A stretch of DNA of 64,000 nucleotides from Seonamhaeicola sp. (GCF_028281565.1 NZ_JANQJQ010000005.1:1-64000); one strand, 5' to 3'; numbered from the stretch's first letter, positions 54,674 through 63,523 are shown. Made by a program: numbers and translations. Notes: generated by a model not told the origin, from the sequence alone.

Positions 54674-55834
54674 ATGGCTCAAGTTTCATTAGATAAACCT
54701 ATAGTATCAGTAGATTGGCTTCATAAGAACTTAGAGGCCGAAAATCTTGTGGTTTTAGATGGTACCATCAGCAAGTCTTTTGACGCGGGGCTACAACAAA
54801 TTCCAAACGCACGGTTTTTTGATATAAAAAATAAGTTCAGTGATACTTCCGGGGCGTTTCCAAATACATTTCCATCAGTGGCACAATTTCAGAGTGAAGC
54901 CAGGGACTTAGGCATCAATAATGATAGCTATATTGTGGTTTATGATGATAAAGGTCTTTATTCCAGTGCTCGTGTTTGGTGGTTGTTCAAAGCTTTTGGG
55001 TATGATAATGTAGCGGTTTTAGATGGTGGCTTTCCGGAATGGTTGCAAGCAGGCTATCCAACCGAACCCATGACTGCTTACCAGGGAGATAAAGGCAATT
55101 TTAAAGCCGATATTCAGCAGGAATACATGAGGTTTTATGAAGACCTGAAAGAAGCTTCCAAAGCTAAAACCCATGCCATTGTTGATGCACGCTCTGGTGA
55201 ACGATTCCATGGCAAGGTTCCGGAGCCCAGAGCAGGATTAAGAAGCGGCAACATTCCAAATTCGGTGAATTTACCTTATACGGAATTGTTGGAAAACGGC
55301 TTGCTAAAGCATGAAGGTGACCTTCAAGTGATTTTTTCAAATACTCTTACTACCAAATCCGATCCCGTAATTTTTTCATGTGGTTCGGGTATCACGGCCT
55401 GTATTTTAGCTTTGGGAGCTGAGATTTCAGGCTATAACAATATAGCGGTCTACGACGGTTCATGGACCGAATGGGGAACCTTAGATCCGGGTACCATGGA
55501 AGATCCGGATGAATGGACTAAAGATCAATTGTTAGCTTACATCTTGATTTACGTGTCAAATTCAGATTTAAAAGAATCCTGGAAGGAGCGTGAATACATT
55601 CTAAGCAGAGTTGATAAAAAGGTGTATCAGCAGATGCATGACCGGTTTGATGCCGATAGTGATTATCAGAGTATTCAAAATATTATTAAAGCGGTTAGAG
55701 CACACGATTATTACAGGAACGATTTTGCAGATTTGTTTGCAGATATTAAACTCATGGCCTTTGCCGACGGCAGTTTGCACCAAATGGAGCAAATGGTCTA
55801 TAGTCAATTACGTAAGATCTTAATAGATGGATAG
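54674..55834 (+). CDS. Two-domain rhodanese sulfurtransferase fused to a TerB-like helical domain
   Basis: A 386-residue protein. Residues about 10-130 form an inactive first rhodanese domain (VVYDDKGLYSSARVWWLFKA), and 160-272 an active second one with the catalytic Cys236 in FSCGSGITA. This would be a normal thiosulfate/3-mercaptopyruvate sulfurtransferase of about 275 residues, but the frame continues without a stop into a ~110-residue helical domain (MEDPDEWTKDQLLAYILIYV, LMAFADGSLHQMEQMVYSQL) resembling small TerB-family proteins. The junction Met275 (ATG at 55496) may be a former or still active internal start. Its stop overlaps the next gene by 8 bases. Confidence 0.87.
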   Translation: MAQVSLDKPIVSVDWLHKNLEAENLVVLDGTISKSFDAGLQQIPNARFFDIKNKFSDTSGAFPNTFPSVAQFQSEARDLGINNDSYIVVYDDKGLYSSARVWWLFKAFGYDNVAVLDGGFPEWLQAGYPTEPMTAYQGDKGNFKADIQQEYMRFYEDLKEASKAKTHAIVDARSGERFHGKVPEPRAGLRSGNIPNSVNLPYTELLENGLLKHEGDLQVIFSNTLTTKSDPVIFSCGSGITACILALGAEISGYNNIAVYDGSWTEWGTLDPGTMEDPDEWTKDQLLAYILIYVSNSDLKESWKEREYILSRVDKKVYQQMHDRFDADSDYQSIQNIIKAVRAHDYYRNDFADLFADIKLMAFADGSLHQMEQMVYSQLRKILIDG

Positions 55835-56657
55835 ATTAACCCTTACCCAGATCATTTCTAAAATTGAAAACGAAGAAACTTTTGAGGCTGTATCATTGGA
55901 TTACAGTTTTACTATTAAGATTGATACGTACGTGCCTTATGCCTGTGCTGCCATCCATAACGGCCACCAGTTTAGAAAAGAATTATGGGACAATTGCTTG
56001 CATACTGAGTTTGAGCGATGGTACGAAGAAGACCCGGAAACCAAAACGATGGTAGCTTCACATCCTATTGTTATTGCCGGTTGTGATTCCCGTTTTGAAT
56101 ATGATCTAAACCGTTCACCGGAAGAAGCGGTTTTTGTTACTGCCTGGGGCAAACAATTATGGGAGGCACCCCTTTCCGAAGCCATGAAAAGTAAAAGCCT
56201 TCAAAAACATATCAATTTTTATAAAGTGACGCATACTTTAATTGAAACCTTAGAACGAAAATTTGGATTCTGTACGGTTTATGATATGCATAGTTATAAC
56301 TGGCAGCGTTGGGATAGGGAAGTGCCTACGTGGAATTTAGGAACCAGCAATTTGGATAACAAGAGGTTTGGAAAAGTGATAGAAGACTGGCGACAAAGCT
56401 TATCAGAGATCAGGCTTCCTAATGGTATAAAATCGACTTCAAAAGTCAATGATACTTTTTTCGGAAATGGCTTTTTTTTAAAATATATCACAAAGAATTT
56501 TAAAAATACCTTAGTTTTGGCAACTGAAATAGCTAAAGTGTATTGTGACGAATACGAACAGGTTATCTTTCCCGAAGTGGTTAACGCTGTTGAACAGGAA
56601 TTGAAAACCCGTATACCTAAGCACGCACTGGATGTATACAAAGCTTTTAAAGGATAG
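55827..56657 (+). CDS. N-formylglutamate amidohydrolase-like protein
   Basis: A 276-residue protein of the FGase family (zinc-dependent, carboxypeptidase-like fold). Visible segments: VPYACAAIHNGHQFRKEL (a variant of the PHSG zinc site), FEYDLNRSPEEA, CTVYDMHSYNWQRW and LVLATEIAKVYCDE. Classical FGase frees glutamate from N-formylglutamate in histidine breakdown; no hut genes are present, so a different amide substrate is likely. The start overlaps the rhodanese gene by 8 bases and the stop is 3 bases before the QEGLA gene, indicating coupled translation. Confidence 0.9.
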   Translation: MDRLTLTQIISKIENEETFEAVSLDYSFTIKIDTYVPYACAAIHNGHQFRKELWDNCLHTEFERWYEEDPETKTMVASHPIVIAGCDSRFEYDLNRSPEEAVFVTAWGKQLWEAPLSEAMKSKSLQKHINFYKVTHTLIETLERKFGFCTVYDMHSYNWQRWDREVPTWNLGTSNLDNKRFGKVIEDWRQSLSEIRLPNGIKSTSKVNDTFFGNGFFLKYITKNFKNTLVLATEIAKVYCDEYEQVIFPEVVNAVEQELKTRIPKHALDVYKAFKG

Positions 56658-56660
56658 TTT

Positions 56661-57821
56661 ATGAAGGTTGAGAACAATGTAGCTACTAAAGCACTTTTGG
56701 AAATAGATCATAATATTGATGAGCTGGTTAAGCAAATTGAATTGCTTAGCTATGTGAATCCTACTAATATTGAAGAAGAAAAAAAACGTTTTTTTTCATC
56801 CAAGTATTTAACCGATCCTGTATTTCAGTATCCTACCATTAATTTCGACCGGTTTAAACTTCACAGAAAGCTTTTTGAAAACAATTTGGAGTGCATTGAA
56901 GACGAGCAGATCAGGAAATTGTATGAAGATATTATTTATCAATATTCTGGTTTGATCCAATGTATTGAGACCATTGGAAGCGGTAAGAAGTTTTACTACA
57001 ATTGTTTGCACTGTTTTGGAACTCCTACAGAGCGCGACGTTGAAAATGCCAAGTTTATTTTGCATTTTGAGGAAGAGCCTAAAGACCTAGGTATTTTTGA
57101 ACCAAAGTATAAAGCCAAAGAAGCTATATCCTTTTTTGAAGCTTATTCGGAACAATACGGCTTTGAGTACAATATTACCCAGTCTGATAAAATTTCAGCC
57201 ATTGCTATGGTCCTGAATAATATTAAGACCTTAGTATTGAACTCCAATTATACATTTTCAGATAATGAAATAGCAGTATTGACCAACCATGAAATAGGGG
57301 TTCATATGGTGACCACCATGAACGGGTTGCTGCATCCTTTAAAGATATTTTCGCATGGCTTCCCTAATAACGAAGAAACCCAGGAAGGTCTAGCAGTATT
57401 TGCCGAATATATGAGTAATAACCTTACCGTAAAACGTTTAAAGGAATTAGCGTATCGTGTTATAGCGGTGGATAGTTTGGCCAAAGGGTATTCGTTTTCA
57501 AAAACGTTCAGGTTACTTCATAATCAATATGACCTGGATAGGGAAAAAGCATTTTTTATAACCTTAAGAGTACACCGTGGAGGCGGGTTTACCAAAGATT
57601 ACCTGTATTTAACCGGTTTAAAAAAGATTTACGACTACTATCATCAGGGAAAAGATTTAACTCTGTTACTAACCGGAAAAGTAACTTTAGAATATGCCGA
57701 AGACATAGAAGCTCTTATGAAAAAGGGATTGGCAGTGCCTGCAAAATATATCACCGATGCATATACCGAGAATAGCAACACTGATAAAACCGTGGAGTTT
57801 ATTTTAAGAAGTTTAAAATAA
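56661..57821 (+). CDS. QEGLA-motif (DUF1704) metallopeptidase-like protein
   Basis: A 386-residue protein of the DUF1704/TIGR02421 group, called flavohemoglobin expression-modulating QEGLA protein in databases. The zinc site is an HExxxH motif (TNHEIGVHM, His210-Glu211-His215) with a third ligand Glu242 in TQEGLAVFAEY. Human members of the DUF1704 family include the tubulin tyrosine carboxypeptidase MATCAP, so carboxypeptidase activity is plausible. It closes the operon that starts with the ATP-grasp gene and is convergent with a barrel protein gene, overlapping it by 9 bases. Confidence 0.92.
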   Translation: MKVENNVATKALLEIDHNIDELVKQIELLSYVNPTNIEEEKKRFFSSKYLTDPVFQYPTINFDRFKLHRKLFENNLECIEDEQIRKLYEDIIYQYSGLIQCIETIGSGKKFYYNCLHCFGTPTERDVENAKFILHFEEEPKDLGIFEPKYKAKEAISFFEAYSEQYGFEYNITQSDKISAIAMVLNNIKTLVLNSNYTFSDNEIAVLTNHEIGVHMVTTMNGLLHPLKIFSHGFPNNEETQEGLAVFAEYMSNNLTVKRLKELAYRVIAVDSLAKGYSFSKTFRLLHNQYDLDREKAFFITLRVHRGGGFTKDYLYLTGLKKIYDYYHQGKDLTLLLTGKVTLEYAEDIEALMKKGLAVPAKYITDAYTENSNTDKTVEFILRSLK

Positions 57822-59033
57822 CTTATAACCAAAAATCAGGGATATTGTTTCATAATCACCTAAAATTCCAATGCCTAAAGAATCAGTTAAATTTCTAGGT
57901 TCATGGTAGCGAAACTCCAAACTATATTTGTTGTGAATTTGGTAACCCAACCCAAAGGCAATACCTGGGCTGCTTTTTATTTCCGATTCTGCACTGTTCA
58001 CTAAAAGGCTTGAGTTTAGAATTATATCAATTACAACAGATGCATTTAAAAAGAGCTTTGAGTCCGCATTAAGAAAAAAATAGTGTCTTAGGCCTAAAGG
58101 TATTTCAATGGAGGAGAAATCCAATTCTAAAGAGATTTCCTGACCTACAATAAGATCAAATGGGTTTCTGATTACGCTCCCTTCAAAACTGGAACTTCTG
58201 TAGGTAGGTTCTGCTATAAGAGACCATTTATTGTTATTAAACGACAGGATATTTTCCAATTCAATACCAAAAGCAAAATTTAGTTTTGTTTCAAAGTCAT
58301 AATCTTGAAAAGCAGAAGATAACTTGCTTATATTATTTAAATTAGAACTATTGAGACGCGGTCTTAAGGTTAAATTGAACTGCCCCTTTCTCTCTTTGCT
58401 TTCATAACTATTGTATGAGGAATCAATACATTTATGATATTTTTTAAAAATACTAATTAAACTAGCCTTATTATACTGCAAATCTTGAATTGTTCTAAGA
58501 CTAATACCTGGGCATCCCAAAACGGTTTTGATCTGTTGTCGGAATTGATTATTAGTTCCAATATTGTAGTTAGAAACCAGGTATTTCTTATAAACTAATT
58601 GTTTAATGTCCTTATCTTGTTCAGAAAAAAAGAACCGCTTTAAACCACTTTTTTGATAAGAATATAAATTTACTTTTCCTTCGAAAAGAACTTTTAAAAA
58701 GAGAATCTCTTCATTGAAAACAGGGCTTTTAATACTACTTAAGCTGTTTTTATTATCACTTGATTTATCAATGTTTACTTTTGCTTTTACATATTTTGAC
58801 ACACCATGAATGCCAAATTCCTTGACATGCCCGATATCTAAATGTCTTTCTTTGGAATCATTTGATAACTTAAAAGAGAATTGATCCGGATTGTTCAACC
58901 AATCCATGTTCTTTATAAGACAATCTATCCTAACGTTGGAGTTGTTTATGTAATATCCTTTTTCAAAAGAAATTTGGGCATTTAAATTAAAGCAGAGGAA
59001 GGCAATAATATAAATATAATTCGCTTTTTTCAT
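57813..59033 (-). CDS. Outer-membrane beta-barrel-like protein, unknown function
   Basis: A 406-residue protein with a signal peptide (YIYIIAFLCFNLNAQIS). The first half holds the NVRIDCLIKNMDWLNNPDQF segment; the second half is rich in amphipathic strands (KGQFNLTLRPRLNSSNLN, ALGLRHYFF-like region) and ends LIFGYKLF with a terminal aromatic residue, typical of Bacteroidota barrel proteins. The specific function is not recognised. It lies 139 bases after the DCC gene on the same strand. Confidence 0.82.
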   Translation of the reverse strand: MKKANYIYIIAFLCFNLNAQISFEKGYYINNSNVRIDCLIKNMDWLNNPDQFSFKLSNDSKERHLDIGHVKEFGIHGVSKYVKAKVNIDKSSDNKNSLSSIKSPVFNEEILFLKVLFEGKVNLYSYQKSGLKRFFFSEQDKDIKQLVYKKYLVSNYNIGTNNQFRQQIKTVLGCPGISLRTIQDLQYNKASLISIFKKYHKCIDSSYNSYESKERKGQFNLTLRPRLNSSNLNNISKLSSAFQDYDFETKLNFAFGIELENILSFNNNKWSLIAEPTYRSSSFEGSVIRNPFDLIVGQEISLELDFSSIEIPLGLRHYFFLNADSKLFLNASVVIDIILNSSLLVNSAESEIKSSPGIAFGLGYQIHNKYSLEFRYHEPRNLTDSLGIGILGDYETISLIFGYKLF

Positions 59034-59172
59034 TATACTGAATTTTATGAATCACGCAAATTTAAATATTTATAAGAATATACGTTAAAAAACTATAAGT
59101 TTTTTTTTATAATGTAATAATTTAATTTTGAGATCAGTATTACCCAATTAATTAAATATTAAGTGGTTTTAA

Positions 59173-59592
59173 TTATTCCAAAAACTTGCTCTTTAATTCC
59201 GGTGTCGGGATCATACAGGCGTCTTTTTTTCCATACCACTTGTAACGGTTTTTAGCAATATAATCATATACCCAATTTCTAATGAAGGGAGGTATGACAA
59301 AGAATATACGCATTAAATTTCTTGGAAATCCTAAATGACCGGCTATTGTTAAAGCTGCACTGGATTTATAAGTAATGCCTTTTCCGGGCGTATAAAGCAG
59401 GATAGAGTCCGTTTTGGAGGTATCAATATTATGGGTATCAATAACGTCTTGTCCGGCCTTACCCTGCAAGGGCGCAAACAGGAACAGGTGCTTTTTATCG
59501 TGCTTTATAACATATTGCACCGAGCTGTTACAAAGGTTACAAACCCCGTCAAAGAGAATGAGTTTTTTATCGTTTGGGACCGTTACTTTCAT
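59173..59592 (-). CDS. DCC (DUF393) thiol-disulfide oxidoreductase-like protein
   Basis: A 139-residue thioredoxin-like protein with LILFDGVCNLCNSSVQYVIK, where the DGVCNLCN motif holds the CxxC pair and gives the family its name. The middle shows FAPLQGKAGQDV and the end contains RYKWYGKKDACMIP. The redox partner is unknown. It follows the TPR-HTH regulator gene by 18 bases and may be co-transcribed with it. Confidence 0.93.
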   Translation of the reverse strand: MKVTVPNDKKLILFDGVCNLCNSSVQYVIKHDKKHLFLFAPLQGKAGQDVIDTHNIDTSKTDSILLYTPGKGITYKSSAALTIAGHLGFPRNLMRIFFVIPPFIRNWVYDYIAKNRYKWYGKKDACMIPTPELKSKFLE

Positions 59593-59610
59593 ATTTACAA
59601 AGATACGGCT

Positions 59611-61500
59611 TTACATGCTATTGAGAAAGGAATTAAGGTCGGTCTCCTTGTCAAGATTTAGTTTCTTTTTTAACCGGTACTTGCTTTTTAAAACACTTTC
59701 CGGTAGTACATTAAGCATGGAAGCTATTTCTTTGGTAGAGAGGTTCATACGTAGAAAAGAAGCGAGCCTGATTTCCTTTTCCGTGATCTCGGCGTAAATA
59801 GCTTTTAATTTATTGTCAAAGTTGTTGTGTACTTCAGAGAAATAAGATTTGAAGATTTCCCAGTCTTTATCTTCCGCGCTTTCTTTTTTAAGGAGCATGA
59901 CCAGGCGCCTGAATTCCACTTTAAACAACTCCGGTGATCTTTTGATCTTTTCCAGGTTCTCTTTTAGTTCCTGGATAAAGGTGCTTTTTTGTACCAAATG
60001 CAGGGTCTGGCTTGCCAGTTCTTTCTTTTTAAACTCTATTTCCTGTTTATAGATAGCTTCCTGTTTTTCGCGTGCCATCCGGTTCTTTTTTATGCGTTGT
60101 TTAAAACCAAAATAAAGTAATCCGGCTATAGCTATAAAGGAGAACATGCCAATACCGTATAGGGTTTTAGTAAGCTTATCGTTTTCGGCTTGTATATTTA
60201 GGGTTTTGATCGCTTCGTTTTGCAAGGCTATTTGAGCTTCTTTTTTTTCGGTTTCGTATATGGTTTTAAGTTCCTCAATTTGTTTGTTTTTCTCTAAGGA
60301 AAACACACTGTCGGTAGTTTTTTTATGTAATTTTAAATAGATAATTGCTTCGGAATTTCTATTTAAAGCTTCCAGAATTTCAGAACGTAAGTTATAAGAT
60401 TCCATGAGTCTATTTAAAGCCCCAATAGGTTCTAATATTTTGATTTGCGAGTCGAGAATATTTAACGCTTTTTGGTAATTTGAACTAAGAAATTCAACTT
60501 TTGTGAGCCCTAACAGGGAGTGGGCTGTATTGAATTTCATTCCTTGTCCCTCGGATATAGTTTTGGCCTTTTGGTACAACTCCTTGGCTTGAGAATAGTC
60601 CTTTTTAATAATGTATAAATCTCCTAAACTATTTAACGCACTTATAAGAGCGGCATTATTACCAACTTCTTCTCCTAGGCGTATAGCTTCTTTTTGGTAT
60701 TGTATGGCTTTGTCATACTTGTTCAAATCCTGATAAGCCAATCCCGCGGAATTTAAGGCATATGATTTATACATTTTATCATTGAATTCATCATATATTT
60801 TAATTGCAGTATTAAAGTTTTTTATTGCTGATTCATGATTTTTTAATGCTTGATCGAGATCTCCCATTTGCTTTAAAGCGTCCGCTTTCCTCACCTTATC
60901 ATTGTTCTTTTCGTAAAACTTTACAGCCTTTAGCGTTTCTTTTAAAGCCAAATTAAAACTCCCCATATCCATATAAATCTTTCCCAAACCATCATAAAGT
61001 GCACCTAAGAACTTGTTCTCTAGATTAGTATTACTAGTATTCTCAAGTAATGCGATATTTTCTAATGAAAGAGACAGTGCATCTTCTAAATCTCCATTTA
61101 GCCTTTTAATATCAGTGAGGATGTGGTTCAATCTAATAAGACCGGTTTGATCATTGAGTTGAATGTATTTTTCTTTAGCAATGTTGTAGTAGTGTTTTGC
61201 GGAATCAAACTCTGAGCGGTTGTAAAAATAGTTTCCCATTTGTCTATTTCCATTTGCAATACCTAAGGTATAATCCAGTTTTTTTGATAAGTCTAAAGAC
61301 TTTTCTGCAAATGTTTTGGATTCCTCAGGCTTACTAAACATTAGTTTTGCATGAAGCAAATTCAATGTTTTTATCTTGAGCGTATCATTCTTTTGATTCT
61401 CATAATCATTTATTAGGCTATCGATAAATTTCTGATTTTGAGTCATTACCGAATTACAAACAAAAACTACTAGCAAAAAGAATAAAAAGTTAGGTTTCAT
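59611..61500 (-). CDS. TPR-repeat membrane protein with C-terminal LuxR-like HTH
   Basis: A 629-residue protein: signal peptide (1-20), about seven tetratricopeptide repeats (about 60-370; for example YALNSAGLAYQDLNKYDKAI), a coiled coil (about 395-445), one membrane helix (about 447-465, LYGIGMFSFIAIAGLLYFGF), a second coiled coil, and a C-terminal HTH (about 565-629) with EIRLASFLRMNLSTKEIASM. This layout is a known Bacteroidota type of membrane-anchored regulator. It is divergent from the cytolysin gene and is a candidate to act on the TGTCCATG sites between them (inference). Confidence 0.88.
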   Translation of the reverse strand: MKPNFLFFLLVVFVCNSVMTQNQKFIDSLINDYENQKNDTLKIKTLNLLHAKLMFSKPEESKTFAEKSLDLSKKLDYTLGIANGNRQMGNYFYNRSEFDSAKHYYNIAKEKYIQLNDQTGLIRLNHILTDIKRLNGDLEDALSLSLENIALLENTSNTNLENKFLGALYDGLGKIYMDMGSFNLALKETLKAVKFYEKNNDKVRKADALKQMGDLDQALKNHESAIKNFNTAIKIYDEFNDKMYKSYALNSAGLAYQDLNKYDKAIQYQKEAIRLGEEVGNNAALISALNSLGDLYIIKKDYSQAKELYQKAKTISEGQGMKFNTAHSLLGLTKVEFLSSNYQKALNILDSQIKILEPIGALNRLMESYNLRSEILEALNRNSEAIIYLKLHKKTTDSVFSLEKNKQIEELKTIYETEKKEAQIALQNEAIKTLNIQAENDKLTKTLYGIGMFSFIAIAGLLYFGFKQRIKKNRMAREKQEAIYKQEIEFKKKELASQTLHLVQKSTFIQELKENLEKIKRSPELFKVEFRRLVMLLKKESAEDKDWEIFKSYFSEVHNNFDNKLKAIYAEITEKEIRLASFLRMNLSTKEIASMLNVLPESVLKSKYRLKKKLNLDKETDLNSFLNSM

Positions 61501-61577
61501 AGATTGGCGTTTTGTTGCTCTAAGATAGGTATTATATCCATTCAGAATTCAACCTTGTCCGAAACACAAAACGCACT

Positions 61578-61740
61578 TGTCCATGGAAAATCTATGGTTT
61601 TTAATTGTTAAATGTACTTTGGATAGATGTTAATATGCTGAAAAACAGATGGTTGATATTGTTTTCTGATTCTGGTGATTTCTAAGTGTCCATGTTGGTT
61701 TTCGGCGATTTCACTGCATGATGTCCATGCTTTGTCCATG
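61578..61740 (+). promoter_or_regulatory. Four TGTCCATG sites upstream of the cytolysin gene
   Basis: Exact copies at 61578-61585, 61687-61694, 61722-61729 and 61733-61740. The last two are 11 bases apart (about one helical turn). The rest of the 308-base gap between divergent start codons is AT-rich and has no gene. Confidence 0.6.
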
Positions 61741-61771
61741 CTCAAAATTAGATTTTAGCTGCGTTGCTATC

Positions 61772-61779
61772 TAGTTTTG
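61772..61779 (+). promoter_or_regulatory. Bacteroidota-type -7 promoter box for the cytolysin gene
   Basis: TAGTTTTG matches TAnnTTTG and lies 29 bases before the ATG at 61809. No clear TTG element is found about 20 bases upstream; instead the fourth TGTCCATG site ends 31 bases before the box, which suggests an activator-dependent promoter. Confidence 0.5.
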
Positions 61780-61808
61780 AAGTGTTGAATTACAAAAAAT
61801 CAGAAATT

Positions 61809-63386
61809 ATGAAAACCCAGCTATTAACAATGAAACCGGTATGGTATGTACTGGTATTAGTGACCATTTTATTTTCCTGTAACGGATGCAGTTCGGAAAA
61901 TGCAGATAATAATGATAATAATGAGATCATTTCGGAAGACACCTTAAAAGAAATAAATGCCTTTTTGGCAAGCCTTAGCAATTTTATACAGCCTGATGAG
62001 CAACCGACCGAAGCGTTTGTTGAAGAGGTTAGTAAAGAGCGGGAAGGCAATACTGACGAATGCACGGTATCAAAGTATAAAATGGCGCCCGGCTTCAGTG
62101 AGATGATATTGCTGGACCCCACAAGCGATGTTATTTACCCCGGAGCTATGTTAAAGGGAGAATCCATTCCAACAGGAGAGTATATAGGGATCACCGGTGG
62201 CAGGGCGCCCATCACCTTATCCGTATCCCTGGAGAGTTTAAACGGAAAACCTTCGGTAGTCATTGAAAATCCGAACATCAGTACGGTTAGAGAAGGTGTT
62301 AAAGAGATGCTTCAACAAGGCGTGACGGGGTCTGCTTCGGCCAAGGTTAATTTTACCACTGAGGAAGTGTATTCCGAGGAACACCTGAATATAGCCCTTG
62401 GAGCAAGTTACACCAAAGGTAAAAACAGTGTTTCAGGATCTTTTAACTTTAGTAGTTCCGAAAAGAAGTACAAGTACGTTGTTAAATATTTACAGGTTTA
62501 CTACACCATCGACCTGACCATTGAAGATTCAAGAAACCCCGGAAAATTATTCACAGAAGTTCCGCAGCTTAATAGTACAAGTCCGGTGATTGTATCATCT
62601 GTTAAGTATGGACGCATGTTGTTGTACACAGTTGAGACTAACGAGAACTGGTCTGATACCCATGCCGCCTTTAATGCCGCTTTTGCAAACGGATCGGCCG
62701 GTGGATCGGGAGAACATGAGAGTTTTTGGAATAGTTCTACAGTGAAGGCCCTGGTTATAGGAGGCTCCTCCGGTGATGCCGCCAAGGTAGTTACCGGTCC
62801 GCAAGGCGTATACGATTATATCACCGAGGGCGGCGAATATTCAATTGATTCTCCGGGCGCGCCACTTGGGTATACCCTTAGATACATACGTGAAGGCTTT
62901 CCTATTGCCAATGTGGTTTTGGCAAGTGAATACAATATCAGAACCTGCTATGAAGCCTATCAAAAATTCGGAATAGAACTATACGGGTTTAATCCATGGA
63001 ACGTGGTAGGAGAGAACAACCTGGAAATATATGGCGATATGCGAATAAGAGTTTATCAGGACGGTAATAAAAAGGAAGAAATTAAGTGGCATCATGGTGC
63101 CAATCCATCCATGAATATCAATGAACGGACCTTTTTCGAAATTCAAACCCCAGATTCGAGTTCAGAGGTTGAACTGTATAAGCCCGACTTGGAGACAGAT
63201 TATATTGAATTGTATTCGTCATTTTATGAAGCCAACGGGGCCTTTTCTCCGCTTTATTTTGGAAACGGAACGGAAAAAATCCTATTGAAGAACGTTCAAA
63301 ACACCAAGGAGCCCTATATCCGTATTATTTTAAAGAACGACACAGATGAAATGCGAACGTATTTTTACGTTTGGCGTATTTATTAA
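61809..63386 (+). CDS. Cholesterol-dependent-cytolysin-like pore-forming lipoprotein
   Basis: A 525-residue lipoprotein (VTILFSC, Cys24) of the thiol-activated cytolysin family. CDC hallmarks in order: YPGAMLKG and RAPITLSVSLESL (about 110-143), the beta-sheet/TMH region SSEKKYKYVVKYLQVYYTI, PVIVSSVKYGRMLLYTVETN (YGR at 237-239), and KALVIGGSSGDAAKVVTGPQ with YTLRYIREGFPIANV. The last ~125 residues (domain 4 region) lack the Trp-rich undecapeptide (ECTGLAWEWWR) of classical cytolysins. ATG 61809 is chosen because it opens a proper lipoprotein signal; an upstream TTG at 61764 would add 15 residues in the promoter region. Confidence 0.88.
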   Translation: MKTQLLTMKPVWYVLVLVTILFSCNGCSSENADNNDNNEIISEDTLKEINAFLASLSNFIQPDEQPTEAFVEEVSKEREGNTDECTVSKYKMAPGFSEMILLDPTSDVIYPGAMLKGESIPTGEYIGITGGRAPITLSVSLESLNGKPSVVIENPNISTVREGVKEMLQQGVTGSASAKVNFTTEEVYSEEHLNIALGASYTKGKNSVSGSFNFSSSEKKYKYVVKYLQVYYTIDLTIEDSRNPGKLFTEVPQLNSTSPVIVSSVKYGRMLLYTVETNENWSDTHAAFNAAFANGSAGGSGEHESFWNSSTVKALVIGGSSGDAAKVVTGPQGVYDYITEGGEYSIDSPGAPLGYTLRYIREGFPIANVVLASEYNIRTCYEAYQKFGIELYGFNPWNVVGENNLEIYGDMRIRVYQDGNKKEEIKWHHGANPSMNINERTFFEIQTPDSSSEVELYKPDLETDYIELYSSFYEANGAFSPLYFGNGTEKILLKNVQNTKEPYIRIILKNDTDEMRTYFYVWRIY

Positions 63387-63414
63387 GGCAGAACCATGCT
63401 ATTAGTCAATGAAG

Positions 63415-63459
63415 CAGTCGGCACCTAAAGTTGTAGATTCAACAACTTGGTGCTGGCTG
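63415..63459 (+). terminator. Strong hairpin after the cytolysin gene
   Basis: CAGTCGGCACC pairs with GGTGCTGGCTG (two wobble pairs) and continues, after a 2-base bulge, with AAGTTGT / ACAACTT, giving an 18-bp stem with a 7-base loop. Only a weak T-rich tail follows, so it may terminate, stabilise the upstream mRNA or attenuate the next gene. Confidence 0.5.
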
Positions 63460-63523
63460 TTTATTCCTGTCAAAAAAGGATGCTCCATAGTGCATAAATT
63501 AAAGGTCAATTAAAAATTCAAAG

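Noticed and set aside
61764-61808. Upstream TTG start of the cytolysin gene
   Set aside because: It would put coding sequence over the -7 box and extend the lipoprotein signal unnaturally.
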